14,258 nucleotides of DNA from Anaerolineales bacterium UBA6663 (lineage in GTDB: Bacteria > Chloroflexota > Anaerolineae > Anaerolineales > UBA6663). The notes under the pieces were generated by a model that searched no databases, was not told the origin of the DNA, and worked only from the letters and a program-made list of their open reading frames with translations. Positions 14,219 through 14,258 of this stretch are shown here, piece after piece; the stretch's first letter is position 1; every line of letters starts with the position of its first letter. The DNA is taken from the NCBI GenBank assembly GCA_002455335.1, contig DKKP01000298.1, forward strand, positions 2,686 through 16,943, given 5' to 3'. The position numbers were made by a program, and so were the translations under genes.

Positions 14219-14258
14219 GAACCGCGCCCGCCAGTCGCCACCGCCCCGAGGGGGAACG

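Overview
The window is GC-rich chromosomal DNA of a free-living bacterium. I place it tentatively in the Chloroflexota or a neighbouring lineage with similar promoters. The reasons are the archaeal/eukaryal-type prolyl-tRNA synthetase, an AraC-AzlC-AzlD cassette, an isoamylase early-set (CBM48) mini-protein, and -10 boxes placed 6-8 bases from start codons with no Shine-Dalgarno sequence (leaderless transcription). This placement is inference; no rRNA or tRNA gene is present. Fourteen protein genes fill the window, and no gap between genes exceeds about 200 bases. I see no insertion sequence, CRISPR array, tRNA or phage gene.

Layout. (1) 18-1412, minus strand: a GNAT acetyltransferase followed 6 bases later by an AlkD-like HEAT-repeat protein. 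(2) 1458-3426, plus strand: an AraC-type regulator and the AzlC/AzlD branched-chain amino acid exporter pair; the GNAT and AraC promoters are packed back to back in 45 bases. (3) 3463-4551, plus strand: an aldo/keto reductase behind a promoter with the long 19-base spacer and central dyad typical of MerR-family control. (4) 4618-6458, minus strand: an SPFH/flotillin-like protein and a divergent NAD-kinase-like protein in a two-gene operon, behind a near-consensus sigma-70 promoter carrying two nested inverted repeats. (5) 6592-8031, minus strand: proS. (6) 8203-9255, minus strand: a kinase-like phosphotransferase whose metal-binding Asp is Gly. (7) 9292-11541, minus strand: a chemoreceptor-like protein with no extracellular sensor but an extra cytoplasmic C-terminal domain. 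(8) 11735-12702, minus strand: a MazG-like pyrophosphohydrolase and a metallophosphoesterase. (9) 12878-13285, minus strand: a CBM48 mini-protein with a lysine-rich tail and a clear intrinsic terminator. (10) 13457-14218, minus strand: a tyrosine/serine phosphatase that may continue past the window edge.

Most genes are ordinary housekeeping or accessory functions. The less ordinary parts are the SPFH/NAD-kinase-like operon with its dyad-rich promoter, three long RNA hairpins placed exactly at minus-strand stop codons, the inverted chemoreceptor architecture, and several enzymes with a canonical active-site residue replaced. I did not find a convincing new multi-gene system; the SPFH/NAD-kinase-like pair is the best candidate.
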